A DNA stretch of 64,000 nucleotides from Sabethes cyaneus. Lineage: Eukaryota; Arthropoda; Insecta; Diptera; Culicidae. Positions within the stretch are counted from its first letter, which is position 1, and each line of letters starts with the position of its first letter. The translations under genes were made by a program, and so were the position numbers. The stretch is taken from contig NC_071355.1 in assembly GCF_943734655.1 (NCBI RefSeq), positions 20,472,268 to 20,536,267 of the forward strand. The letters are read 5' to 3'. A model generated the notes under the pieces. That model worked only from the letters and a program-made list of their open reading frames with translations. It did not search any database and was not told the origin of the DNA. Below are positions 32,316 through 43,007 of the stretch, piece after piece.

Positions 32316-35300
32316 GTAAATATATATAGTAGAATTTAATTTAAAAAAAAAAGTTTTCTTCTTTTCTTTAAATTAAAGTTTTGTATTGTACTAAGACGCT
32401 CCAAATACGCTTTGTTGAAGCACAACAATCCACCGAATTGGCCCTTGGGTGGTGCTGTTTGCTCATCGCAAATTCTCAAATTTCTTCAAATTTGATATAG
32501 GTAATTTTTGGTAGGAGATAAACTTTTGATAAGCCCCAACACTATGCCAAAAATCAGTTTTATTGTTAATTGCGCAACTAAGAAATTACTGTGGGTGCAC
32601 GCGCAGTACCAACCATTGAGTTATTCGGGGGATTACTTTATAACTATTAGGGTTTGTATAAAGTGACCAGATTTTTTTGAATAAATGCGGGACATATTTA
32701 TTTCATTCTTTTCAAGAAGGGAAAAGCCCGCGGAAGTGGAACTTTGTTCGACGCTCCTTCTTCCGTAGGCACAAAACCTTCATTTTTGCACCAACAGTTT
32801 ACACCAAATGATACAATTATAAGCAGTTACATAATGAGGACTTAAATTATAACACAAAGTTCCTTATTATCTATAAGTTGATGACTAACACTATACATTT
32901 TGCACGTGATTTACTTCAAAGCATGCAGAAAATTATTTTTAAGGACAGAACGGGACAAATGGAAATCAAACACATTAAAACAACGGTTGAATGGCTTATT
33001 TGCTAAATCGGTTCGGTAGTAAAGATGGGATCATTTAGAAATTGGGCACTTCATTTTGGTAGCGTTGTTATTTGTAAACAGTTCTGCTCGGTATATTTTT
33101 TCGCAATTTCGCAGGTAACGTGGTTTCAAGATCATACATTTATCATCATCATACAGGAGGAGAAATGAAAGTAATTGTATATGGTCACCTGCAGAATCCA
33201 TCAGCGCCGGCTCGGGAGCTGGCGGAACTAGCTTCCAGCATCCTAAAAGAGCAGTGGTGTGAGTAATTGAGGGTTGCAAGGAAACTCTCATGGTGGTTCG
33301 CAAGGCGCAGGCCAGACGTTCGAATTGAACTGTTGATCGTCAACTGCGGTTGAGGGTCATTAGGAAAGTCAAGGCTGATCTCAGCATCACATCTCAGCAT
33401 GCTTTGGCGAAAATACTGAATACTAATCGCTGTACTGAATGGCGAATCCGCCTCGGAATGGCTACAAGTGTTACCGAGCAAATGGGGAGCCCAACAGAAA
33501 CCTCAAACAATAAACAAAGGCTAGAATCCGGTCTCGCGAGCTACGCGGTCGACATGCGGTGACAAAATCAGTAGAATCAAGGGCGAAGATGAAGAAGAAA
33601 AGAAAAAGTAATGCAAAATTTTTATCCCAGTGCGCCACTAGGCCTTGCGGGCAGCTGATTCCTCAGGAGTTATTTAACTCGTAAGTAAGCTTAGCAGAAA
33701 GAAGATGTGAGTATGTGCATGCGCGAGTGTGTGGGTAGCAGAATGTCTGCACACAGTACCGGCGGCTGTTTCTTTTATGCCTGCGTGTGCGGCGTAAGCG
33801 TTGAATGCTATGTTTCTCATACTCTTTCACGTGTGTGTAAGCATGGTTGACTTCTCGCTCGATTCGCAACATTGGACGAAACGCGATAAATGTGTCTGGC
33901 TGATGAATAAGCATCAGAGAAGGCCGATTTCAGTCAAACGCGGTAGAGTTTGTAGCAGATTTTAGATTTGTTTTGGGGATGGGTTCGTAATAAGACGTCA
34001 TGACTTGGCAAGGGATCTGTTTCAGTGGCATCCGAATGAAAACCGCTGTTTCGTGACGGATAAGAATTCGGATATACACAGGGGTAGCTGCCTCACTAAG
34101 CGGATTATGCCCTTCATTAAGTCCCGTGATAGCCTGTCGCAGTTTCAGCATGCATGCCACAATGGACAATGGACTTCAGTTCGTCTCAAAAGAGCTGATT
34201 GCACCAAATTGTCCCCGGGTTCGTGCAGTATTGAAATACTGGGGGATAATGAAGCGAAAGCTGAAGATGAAGAGAACAGTCACCAGTGACATTGGTCAGA
34301 TGAGGAGTTCGAGGTGCCGGCTGGCTGGGGCCGTGACTGGGGAGGGTGTACACAGGCTGACGAGCAGTAGGGTTTTTCATGTAATGTAACATAATTTCCT
34401 ATGTTTCATCCTTAGAAACTGTTTCGTTTAAAAAATTAATTAATGCGGTACACTTTCCGGGACGATTAGTAATCCGGGACAAGCCATTCAAATCCGGGAC
34501 AGTCCCGCATAATCCGGGACGTCTAGTCAGCGTAGGTTTGTACCATACAGGCGCGTTCAGTCTGCTGAAAATTCAAACCACACAGACACCACAATAGGGT
34601 CACATGCCGAAATAAGCCACAGCAGCTTCTTCATTTCTCGCGACTATAATTCAAATTTAAAAGCGTTTAATTAGGACCAAAATATACTCAGATATTCAGT
34701 AGATGTTATCCAACCAATTGCTACGAAAATCCTGTCTCGAATGAAGACGTAATTCATGAATATTGTTCAGATTACCACTTAATAGGCCGAAAATACCCAC
34801 ACGTATGCACCCAGTATTAGGCAGAATTTACTGAATCCTCTTTTCACTATTTACAACATCTCAAAAGAATTTTAGTTTTCGATGAAAGCCAAACTGTACA
34901 TTAAGAACGTGCAACTTATAGAATGCAGCATTTCTGACGTAGGACTACGTCTTACGGCTAGTTTTGGGATAGGCTGTCATTCCAAAAAATCGAAAAATGC
35001 GAGCGTCACGAAAAATTAAAGATTTTGAGCGCTAATAGCTTAGCGGTTTCCCGATCGATTTTAAATATTTTTGCGTCAATCGATCGGAAAATCTTCTACG
35101 CATCTGTACGAATAAGGAAAGCTTTTGGTTTTTAAGTGCGCACTATTGAAAAATTGGAAAAAATGAAACCTTGTCCATCTAGAAATCCTAGCTTCGTTGT
35201 TATTGGTTCGTTGGTTGTTGGCAATGACGTTATGAAAGTGGTAATGCGTTTTCACGCTTCGGCTTATAATTCAGTCAATTTTTTAATAGATTTCCAAGCT

Positions 35301-35402
35301 ATTTACACAAATAGATGAGAAAGTCGAATTGGAAAATATAGAAAACTATTGATTTTCAATGCGTGCCATTGGAAAATTGAAAATAACTCTAACTCGGTAG
35401 TT
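32316..35402. other. Intergenic DNA with decayed fragments, no gene recognised
   Basis: 32405-32545 shares TTGAAGCACA, TTCACCGAAT-like and GTTTGCTCAT words with 61147-61262, an old repeat. The frames at 33350-33562 and 34005-34289 hold plausible but unrecognised peptides. The motif GACGTAGGACTACGTC lies at 34936-34951. Confidence 0.4.
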
Positions 35403-35943
35403 AGACAGCAGTTTGTTCAACTCTTCGTCGAGGTATAAACTCACGAAGCGAATTGGTTGGAATAATTTCCAATTATTTTCGAATAAGTTTTGATACAATT
35501 CAGGAACCAACGAGAAAGTTGATGGAAAATTCCTTCTAATTCAAACTATAACAAAGCTACAAGAGAATTAAATGGAATCCTACCCTTTCTCGTTGATTGC
35601 TAGTTGACTTGATAATTCCTTATTGTAATGTACCACCAACGGCAACACGAGCAGTGCCGCAGCAATTTTAATTTCAATAATCGTTACATTGAAAACTTGT
35701 CTGCCGTGAACAAGTGATAGCAATTAAAACCGAGTTAACACCAAATTAAACACTATTGACGGCAACAAATGCGCAGGAAAATGAATTAAAACCAAACTAA
35801 ATGTTTTGTTTTGATAATTATTGCTGGCCCAATAAACTTTATTGTGATTAGTGGAGAAAAACAATCTTTTATATCTTCATATAAGCGGTATTAGTATTAG
35901 CAGTTTTAGTGACATCTTTTGCGTCTTCATATAAGAATTTGTT

Positions 35944-35959
35944 CGTTCTTAAAAGAACG
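35944..35959 (-). terminator. Histone-type 3' stem-loop, copy B
   Basis: Minus strand CGTTCT-TTTA-AGAACG: perfect 6-bp stem and loop TTTA. It is the counterpart of 19825-19840. Confidence 0.65.
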
Positions 35960-36307
35960 ATGTTCGGTAATTGATGAAACCTAGGAAACTTGGAACTTAG
36001 GGCTTTCCTCTCGGTTTTCTTTAACAACACAAATCTGTCCATCACCAATGCTACAGTAATACGCAGCGTAATTTTTCTTTGGCAGCAAAAGGTGAACGGC
36101 TCACTGGTAACTTTGCTCTTTTGTTCAGACTGAAATTAAAAGGCTCCATTTTATTCAACGTAGATGATAGAATGACGGACCACGAAAAATAGGCGGAACC
36201 GATTCTTGTCGCTTGCTCTGGTATATAACACGAGGTAAACCAGCGAACAGCATTATTCAAACGCTAGCTGAGCTACTGCCTAATTTTTTTTAATATACTT
36301 TGCAAGT

Positions 36308-36905
36308 GACCTAGTGTACGTTGTTAGTCATACCTAGTACATCATAAAAACACATATGACATCATCCTAACACCCCCAAAATTTCAAGTTAAACTCAACT
36401 TACAACTGAGCATCTTGTAGACGATGTAAGATTAGGCGGGCGATATATGAGAAGCAACAAATTCTACAACTCTTAAAAATGGTCTCAAATTTGCAAATGT
36501 TGACCGATTTGGCTGAAATTTTGACCAAAGTCTTAGGATTGAATATAAAACAAGTGATGTTGAGCTTAGGAATGTGGGTCATTTTTAAGGTCACTTTAAG
36601 GACCCCTAAAGTGAGAAATTTTTGAATTTTTTAGTTAAATTTCATATTTAATTGAAAAAATCTCATCTAACTTTTGTGGAACCATAGTGAATGTATATAT
36701 ATCCTACAAGCTTATCCTCTAAGCTTTCCAAAAATGTATAAAAAACTTAAAATTGCTTGGAAAATTATTGAGTTATTCATGGTAGTATGTGTACACCTAG
36801 CCAAAAAACGTTTTTTTGCAATAACTTGAAATTTTGGGGGTGTTAGGAAGATTTCAAATGTGTTTTTATGATGTACTAGGTATGACTAACAACGTACATT
36901 AGGCC
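36308..36905. mobile_element. 598-bp MITE with terminal repeats of about 80 bp
   Basis: The left end runs GACCTAGTGTACGTTG, GTCATACCTAGTACATCAT and on to CCCCCAAAATTTCAAGTT; the right end (36823-36905) is its reverse complement with few differences. The interior is AT-rich and non-coding. The bordering TTTGCAAGT and TTTGAGAAGT are only loosely alike, so the duplication is unresolved. Confidence 0.85.
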
Positions 36906-37144
36906 ATTTGAGAAGTATTTTTTCCGTGTAACACCGTGTTATCAGTGTTCTTCTTTTGTAAGCAGCAGAAAAGTTTGGCGTAAAATTTTCAGCTTTTTGA
37001 AAACTCGCGCGTACCCTCTACCGATTACCAGAGAAACAGCACTATTCAGCGCAGAAACAGATGAAATGAAAATTTATTTACGGTTTGGTTTAGTGTGACT
37101 TCGATTTGTTCTAATATAATAGATTCAATCAATTCTTAGAAATA

Positions 37145-37854
37145 CAGTGGTAACCCGATTTTGTCACTCCCCGATTTTGTCACTCCCCGATTTTGTCACC
37201 CCCGATTTTGTCACGTTTTTGACCCGATTTTGTCACCCCCGATTTTGTCACGTTTTTTACCCGATTTTGTCACGCTTTTGATTTATCAAAAGCTTAGTTT
37301 GAAAATCATTTTCAAACATGTCAAATGTGTTAAAACACTGTGAAAAGAACTGTGCTGATTATCGTGGAGTTTCCACAAAAGTTGTTTCATATCTCCACAA
37401 CTATAATAGCTAGAAGGTCATTTTTTTGGCAAAGTTCTTTATAATAATCTTCTCAACAATTTTGTAGAACATTGTTTTGCTCTATCTCTTACTACTTGAA
37501 AAATAAATTTTGTATCTTACTTTTAGAAGGGTTAATCAAAGAATCGTTCATACCATAAGAAAGAGCTTTTTACGCTGTGACATTTCTCTGAACATAGTCA
37601 ACCAGAATAATCAACCATTTCGGCGCAATTAATAAACGCGTGTTTTCATACCTGTGGGCTGTGCTGTGAACAGGTGACAAATGTCCACAGAGAGGTAGAA
37701 GGAAGTGCGAAATGTCCTAAAAGTGATCAGAATGAAATATATGTAGTTTGTTCTAAGTTATCTGCAAAAAAATTAAAATTGAAAATATACCCGATTTTGT
37801 CACTGTCCCGTTTTAGTCACCCCTAAATTCATCATCAAAATCGGGTCATTACTG
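37145..37854. mobile_element. 710-bp pogo/mariner-type MITE
   Basis: The ends are CAGTGGTAACCCGATTTTG and, in reverse complement, CAGTAATGACCCGATTTTG, with TA on both sides (37143-37144 and 37855-37856). The left subterminal region has five CCCGATTTTGTCAC words; two more are near the right end. Copy A of the host segment shows the empty site, with a single TA in GAAGTAACTCC. No transposase. Confidence 0.92.
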
Positions 37855-37924
37855 TAACTCCGAAATCTGTTGAGGATTGAACGTATACAATGGTACTACT
37901 TCAATAAACGTTACGTACAACGCA

Positions 37925-38112
37925 CACACTTAAACGATTCGGTAAAATTTACCGAAATCTAAACAGCCGAACGTTCGGTAAAATTTTTTATTGCACCAAA
38001 CATTACTAATGATCTGTAAACGTCGATTGGCACCATCGAAATTTTTACCGAACGTTCAACTGTTTAGATTTCGGTAAGATTTTACCGAATTCGGTGCTTA
38101 TTATTAAGTGTG
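37925..38112. mobile_element. 188-bp MITE with CA duplication
   Basis: The ends are CACACTTAA and TTAAGTGTG, followed inward by inverted TTCGGTAAAAT-TACCGAAATCTAAACAG blocks. CA borders both ends, and copy A has the empty site ACGCATGTAGC with one CA. Each arm also contains a smaller palindrome of GGTAAAAT/TACCGAA. Confidence 0.9.
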
Positions 38113-38240
38113 CATGTAGCATGTATACATGAAGAATCGTATAATTACATACATGGTACTATCGCTACAAAGAGACTTACGTAGTCCTACGTCACCTATG
38201 CGGTCATGTCTTGTGCACAACTCCTCTGATTTTTTTCTCA

Positions 38241-38777
38241 CAAAACTTTATCACCGGAATGTTGTTGAACATATACTTCTTAGTACTTCAATATCCATGC
38301 AAAATGGATATAACATTCGCAAAATCGATACTAACTCTACCATTCAGTGCCATCGTTTCACACATGCTGACTACTTCCCATCTCAGATAGAGCTTTTTCC
38401 ATTCTCATCCATATGGATGCTTCGTTGCGTCGGTGTTGGCAAACCACAACTGCTGATGATGAATTTATTAGCATCTGGTCACGGGGCTCATTTTTCACGA
38501 CGAAAACTATTCGCCTGAGTAAGCAAGCAATGCACTGGGCTGAGCTAAGCTGTGCTGAGGATGAGTTAGAGCTACAGTGAGGTGAAATGAAATGAAGGAA
38601 ACTCACACACACACGACCCACAACTAAATAGCAGAACCTAAACATGAGTTACGTTTTACGCAAACAGTCATTAAAAATCAATTTCGATCCTCTCGATCCA
38701 CGCCGCAGCGCGGCTGCGGGTCGAATTCGCATGAAACGCATCGAATTGCAAAAAGAGAAGAAAAAAAATCCACTAAC
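38241..38777. other. Intergenic DNA, no gene recognised
   Basis: There is a short CACACACAC run near 38606. It separates copy B from the GC-richer region at 38.7-39.9 kb. Confidence 0.35.
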
Positions 38778-38867
38778 CTGTCCGAGAGGCACTCCGATCA
38801 GTGCGGCTCCTCTGGTTACCCGTCCGTGGCAGGAAGGGACGAGTTCGTGCTCCGGTAAATCACCCAT
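38778..38867 (-). CDS. Candidate first coding exon, unrecognised protein
   Basis: From an ATG at 38867 (A at -3) the minus strand encodes 30 residues beginning MGDLPEHELVPSCHGRVTRG. It reaches CAG followed by GTTAGT, a good insect splice donor at 38777-38776. The phase is zero. The intron begins with a T-rich stretch. No domain is recognised and the next exon was not found. The alternative is a chance frame: the plus strand has an 86-codon open frame over the same DNA (38644-38904). Confidence 0.3.
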
Positions 38868-39702
38868 TTCAAACGGCAGCAGCGGCGTGCTTCAGCTTTC
38901 GTGACTGCGGGCTGCTTCGGTTCATCTTGAGACCTCCATCGCCGAAGGGATAAATTACTAAGCCTAAGCGCAATTTTAGTGGATATTGATTCTAATTATG
39001 TGATCATTTCTCATTTCGTGCATGGATTACCTGAAACTGCGAGTGCAGATTGGACGTTACAAAACGTACACAAACGTAAAGCGAACGATTGAAATGCGGC
39101 CGGTCGTGGTTTGTAAGGTTGTAATGAAGTGAAAACGCGTGACGTTTAGCCGGTTGCGGCCGTGTGTAAACACGCATGCTTTGATGGATGGAGCGAAATT
39201 GCTACTTCCAATAATGATGCACACACAAATCAGATGACTTACATTGGAGGTAATTTCCCACCCCCAAACCTGCTAGCCGAGACGCGCGATAATTGATGAC
39301 ACAAGTGGATAAGAATTTGATTTTATGGGGTTGTTTTCGCTCAACTCATGCACTGTGTCACGCCCATCGCCGCAAATGACAGTAAACTAGAATATCGCAG
39401 TTTAGTCAGCCAGATAAACGTATCAATTATCTGCAGCCAGCTGTCATCTACATAAAACTCTACCGGCTGTGACGGCATCGCATCGGTTCGGTGCGAGTCA
39501 CCTTCAGCCGGACCGGAGTATAATGAAGTCGGTCCGTCATACGTCCTGCAGATAAGGCAGTAAATTCATCATGGTAACTGATTTCCTGTCAACCAGAACC
39601 GAAACTGCATCCGCGACACTAAACCGACATATTGTGGGCCTGGCTGTTGCTATCGGCCAGCAGCGGTAGGTCATTTCACGTTCATTGCCAACTGATTATA
39701 GA
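38868..39702. other. GC-richer DNA, probably host gene flank
   Basis: It lies between two divergent exon candidates. CGGTGCGAGTCACC and GGACCGGAGTATAATGAAG (39490-39530) look like the sort of sequence found around insect promoters, but no TATA/Inr pair can be fixed. ATG followed by GTAACT at 39572 is a possible start codon at an exon end, but its phase does not fit the next candidate exon. Confidence 0.3.
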
Positions 39703-39867
39703 GCGCTATTTTATTGCCTGCTCTTCGCGGTGTCGGTTCCTCTGACTGCCGACGTCCAATGTCGTGCAAGGACGACCGATCCAGGGGTGTGGGGTGGGCC
39801 GAAAGGTGTCACTTTCGAGAATTCTTGTAGTTTAAATGAACTGAACTGCGCTGGTGCGCAACAGTAG
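39703..39867 (+). CDS. Candidate exon of a small secreted Kazal-like peptide
   Basis: After a possible splice acceptor (CTGATTATAG at 39692-39702) the frame reads a hydrophobic stretch RALFYCLLFAVSVPLTADVQ, a likely signal peptide core. It continues C-RARTTDPGVWGGPKGVTF and ENSCSLNELNC and stops at 39866. The block DP-V-GG-GVTFENSC-L-NC resembles Kazal serine-protease-inhibitor domains (family: DPVCG, TY/TF-N-C). The cysteine expected in PVCG is tryptophan here. There is no in-frame ATG, so a start exon upstream or a decayed gene must be assumed. Length fits insect single-domain Kazal peptides. Confidence 0.4.
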   Translation, partial: ALFYCLLFAVSVPLTADVQCRARTTDPGVWGGPKGVTFENSCSLNELNCAGAQQ

Positions 39868-40640
39868 CGCGATTTCCTGGGTAATTAAATACGTGTTTTA
39901 TCGTACCGGCAGTTAACCTTGCCCAAAGTTGTCTATTTTAGGTTTCGCTACTACCCATAGTAACTGCCATTCCTTTCGGCGGTGGACGGAAGGCTTCAGC
40001 AATTATGCGAGGAAAATGTTGCTAGGCTAAATTTGGTTTCGATTATTATCACGCAATCGGCACAGCCTTCGGTAGATGGTTAGAAAAGAATTTTTTTGTT
40101 GTTGCCAATAACCCTCAGGGTCAGGTACTTTAGCATAATTTGACTAGTAAGATTGCTGAGAACAAAAAAATTAGGTGTTTGCGGAAGCATGACGCCATTT
40201 AAAGCCATTTAAAAATTTAAGAACAAATGTTACGTAAAATAAAAATGCCAAGAATTTAAGCACCTAATAAGCACATTTTAAGCAAAATTACCTGCTATTT
40301 TATTGCTATAGCAACTACCCAATTCTGTTGCTTCTTTGATACGTGTGTTACATACTAGACTCTAAGTTTAAAATAAGAAATACCCTAGAACCCTATTAGA
40401 ACACTTTTTCTAAATCAGTTGAACTGACTGCTAGACTAATTTGAGTCATTAATAACTTGATACAACTAAAAAAATTGTATGCTACTTGGATATTTTTTAA
40501 AACTTGCGCACAGATTTTAGACCTTCAAGTTCTGAAATTAGGCTTTGCCCAGCTCAGACAAAATCCCAATCAATAGTAGAATCAATATATATAATTTTTA
40601 TCGTACTTTTTTGGCCTTTTCAGTCTTTTACGGAAATTAG
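39868..40640. other. AT-rich intergenic DNA, no gene recognised
   Basis: No coding or repeat structure was recognised. Short ATTTAAGCA-like words occur near 40200-40300. Confidence 0.4.
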
Positions 40641-40660
40641 AACTGGCTTTTTCAATTCAC

Positions 40661-40700
40661 TCCGACGTTTCGACTATTTATTTTAGTCTTTTTCAAGGAT
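40661..40700 (-). ncRNA. Hammerhead-like motif at the Penelope terminus
   Basis: On the minus strand CTTGAAAAAG is followed by a perfect hairpin GACTA-AAATAAA-TAGTC and then GAAACGTCGGA. Penelope-like elements are known to carry hammerhead ribozyme motifs of this order (CTGA-GA box, stem II, GAAAC, GTC). The first box is degenerate (CTTGAAAAA), so catalysis is doubtful. A close relative lies at 57330-57367. Confidence 0.6.
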
Positions 40701-40958
40701 AGCTATAATATTTTGTCATGTTTGTTTTAGTTATAAATGTCTTTTGTTTCGATTGTACCTACAGTTGTCTCAGTTCGTCGTTAAAAATCTTTAATTTTAA
40801 GAATGTAAATGTCTTCTTTAGTTTTTCTGTGCATATCTGTCGTCTGCAAAAGACTAATATTTGTAGTCTGTCTCAGTTTAGTACCGTTTGTTGGTGAAAA
40901 AACCTTTCCAAAAACTTCGCTACTATCATAGTTGAACCTACTTTTCAAACTTCGCACA

Positions 40959-42149
40959 CTAACTATTTTCACCGTTGCTATCTAATTGGGAAGGGGTGGT
41001 AGGGAAATTGTGCTTCTGAGTGGGTTTTATGGAGGCTAGTATCCCTGCATATGTATGGTTTAATCCATCTACGTCGCTCCGTCTGTTGATTGTATTGGGT
41101 GTATTGTAGATATGGCACATTTCTAATATTGGGAGAGCTTTTTTCTTGTAACTGCGATCGACTATTTTCGTGTTGGGTAGATCAAATCTGTGGTTGTTAT
41201 CTATGCAGTGTAGAGCTCTTATCTGGTTATCAGCTGTTGTGAGTCCGTTTTTTATAAACTTGTCCAGCTGATTGATAGTGGTTTGGTGGCCAGAGAGTCT
41301 TGTTTTGAGATGGTTGGTTGTCATCCCAATGTATATTGACTCACATTCTCTACATTTGGTACTGTAAATGACGTTGTGTTGCATTAGTGTTGGGAGAGTG
41401 TCTTTAATTGGTGGGAGGAGAGCACTTAGATTATTGGTGTTTGAGTATGCAATTTTGATATCACCAAGTTCTCTTTTGAGAATTTTGGCAATTCGAGGTG
41501 ATAAGTCTGCTATGTGTGGGATTGATCTGTAAAGTTGTGTGGGTTGCGTTACTAGAAATGGTTGCTGGTTAGATGGTATTTGGCTTTCTCGATCTTCTGG
41601 TGATGATGCTGTCTGGGTAGGCGATGGTCTATGCATGGCTGGCTGTTGGTTGAATGTCGTTGTATTGCTGGATTTACATGGTGTGTTCGGTGGTGGCGGT
41701 GGTGGGCTTGGTGGTGGCCTTGGTGGTGGTGGTTTCTCGGAGCTCCGGTTGCTTTGGTTGACGTAGCGGTTCCAACATCGGTTGATCAGCTTGATTGGGT
41801 AGTCATTGCGTTTCAGGTGTGATTGTATGATTGAGTATTTTTCAGCGTTGGTATAGTTTGTAGAGAGTCTGTCGACACGGGTGATGAAATTAATAGCGGT
41901 GTTTATTTTTTGACTGAGTGGGTGGAACGAGTGGTAGTTGATCAGTCTTCCGGAAGATATGCTTTTGGTGTACCAATGGGTCTGTATGGTTTGGTCGTTT
42001 TTCCGTATGAGTAGCATGTCTAGGTATGGCAACTGGCAGTCTTTCTCTGCTTCAGCTGTGAATTGAAGCATTGGGTGGTAACTATTAAATAAGTTTAGAA
42101 CCTCTGACATCTTGCCGTGCGGAACTGTAAGAAGTAGATCGTCGACGTA
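40959..42149 (-). pseudogene. Penelope-like RT/GIY-YIG protein, N-terminally truncated
   Basis: The open frame starts at the RT catalytic box YVDDLLL (42149-42129) and stays open to 40959, about 397 codons. PYLDMLLIRKNDQ and HWYTKSISSGRLINYHSFHP are the post-catalytic and thumb blocks of Penelope RTs. Counting from the first ATG (42110), residues 126-144 are an almost pure proline linker. Residues 247-340 are the endonuclease: NVIYSTKCRECESIYIGMTT (GIY read as VIY; CxxC present), HLKTRLSGH and, near the end, the family's usual E (LEMCHI). No stop or frameshift interrupts this part, so truncation is recent or the frame has been spared. The finger and palm before YVDD are missing. Confidence 0.9.
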
Positions 42150-42220
42150 TCATTAATATTATATTTTTATAATTAATATAATATATATTAATATTATAGA
42201 AAAATGATATTTTTCTATAG
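42150..42220. repeat. AT-rich palindromic sequence at the Penelope breakpoint
   Basis: TATAGAAAAAT-GAT-ATTTTTCTATA (42195-42219) is a perfect 11-bp hairpin. ATTAATATTATA occurs twice, at about 42152 and 42188. G and C are nearly absent. It starts exactly where the Penelope reading frame ends. Confidence 0.85.
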
Positions 42221-43007
42221 GACTCATTGTGCTAAACATGATGCTAACAACCTGTATCAAGTTTGTGAATCGGGAACTTCATTGTCAAAGTTTCTTATTG
42301 TTACTTATCTGTGCTTTATCTGTGCGCTGGTTGGTGCTGTCATCAGTGCGTTCTCCGCTGTGTTTTTATGCCAGTGAAATGGTTTTAAACGTTCTTTTTC
42401 TTTTCGTCCGGATGAATAGAATCCCATAACTGCGCCCTTCTGCACCGATTTTTTCAGAAATTTGAAGCAAGCGAAGTTTCCAATCACATTACTTGGCAGC
42501 CATATTTGAAATTTTAAACTGGTTGTCAAAGTTTGACAATGAGATTCCCCTTTTGATGAATCTCAGGCACACACATATGCATATATAATGTAAATATATT
42601 ATCTGAACATGTGTGATGTTTACCACGCGCACTGCAGCGACACTGGCATTCTATAAATATTGATTATACTTTATCTGCACTCTCTTCTCTTAGCTAATCT
42701 AATGTAACTTCATACTGAGGCAACCAATTCCTGAAAGCAACCTAGAAATTGGCGATTGCTTGAATGTAGGTAGCTTTTTCTGGTCAACGCAACGACCAAC
42801 GGCTCAAGAGGAATTAGAAATGCTACCCAATTCCATTAAACTCGTTGAAATCAAGGGAAAAGAATCCTCCGTGCCAAACGCTGTCGCACAAAGTTTCCTG
42901 AAGGACTGTAGCCGCCTCAGCGCGTCTCGTCCTGACAAAGCATTTGCAGCATCTTGCTTGTAAGACGACGAACCACTTTTGTTCCCCACTATTGCTCCTG
43001 TGCATAA
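42221..43007. other. Intergenic DNA, no gene recognised
   Basis: The frame at 42760-42963 gives a peptide with AQEELEMLPNSIKLVEIKGK that I cannot place. No other feature seen. Confidence 0.4.

Larger units (their letters stand above)
35403..38240 (+). repeat. Histone-derived dispersed segment, copy B (inverted relative to copy A)
   Basis: 35403-35430 on the minus strand reads DEELNKLLS, an H2A scrap as at 20235. From 35900 the sequence follows copy A in reverse: the stem-loop at 35944-35959, the H2A promoter and leader (TATATAAC at 36222-36229, leader to 36281), then the downstream region from 36910 to 38240. The H2A coding part present in copy A is absent here. Three MITEs at 36308, 37145 and 37925 interrupt it. 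Confidence 0.75.
40641..42149 (-). mobile_element. Penelope-like element, 5'-truncated
   Basis: It comprises the C-terminal part of the RT, a proline-rich linker, a GIY-YIG endonuclease and, about 260 bp downstream, a hammerhead-like terminal motif at 40661-40700. The 5' boundary is at the RT catalytic box (42149), where an AT-rich palindromic sequence begins. No second terminal repeat or target duplication is visible. Confidence 0.88.

Noticed and set aside
33350..34289. Frames with LSITSQHALAKILN and LARDLFQWHPNENRCFVTD
   Set aside because: Possibly decayed transposon proteins, but no family could be named with confidence.
41539..41822. Glycine/tryptophan-rich frames on the plus strand
   Set aside because: They are antisense to the proline-rich linker of the Penelope-like protein on the minus strand.
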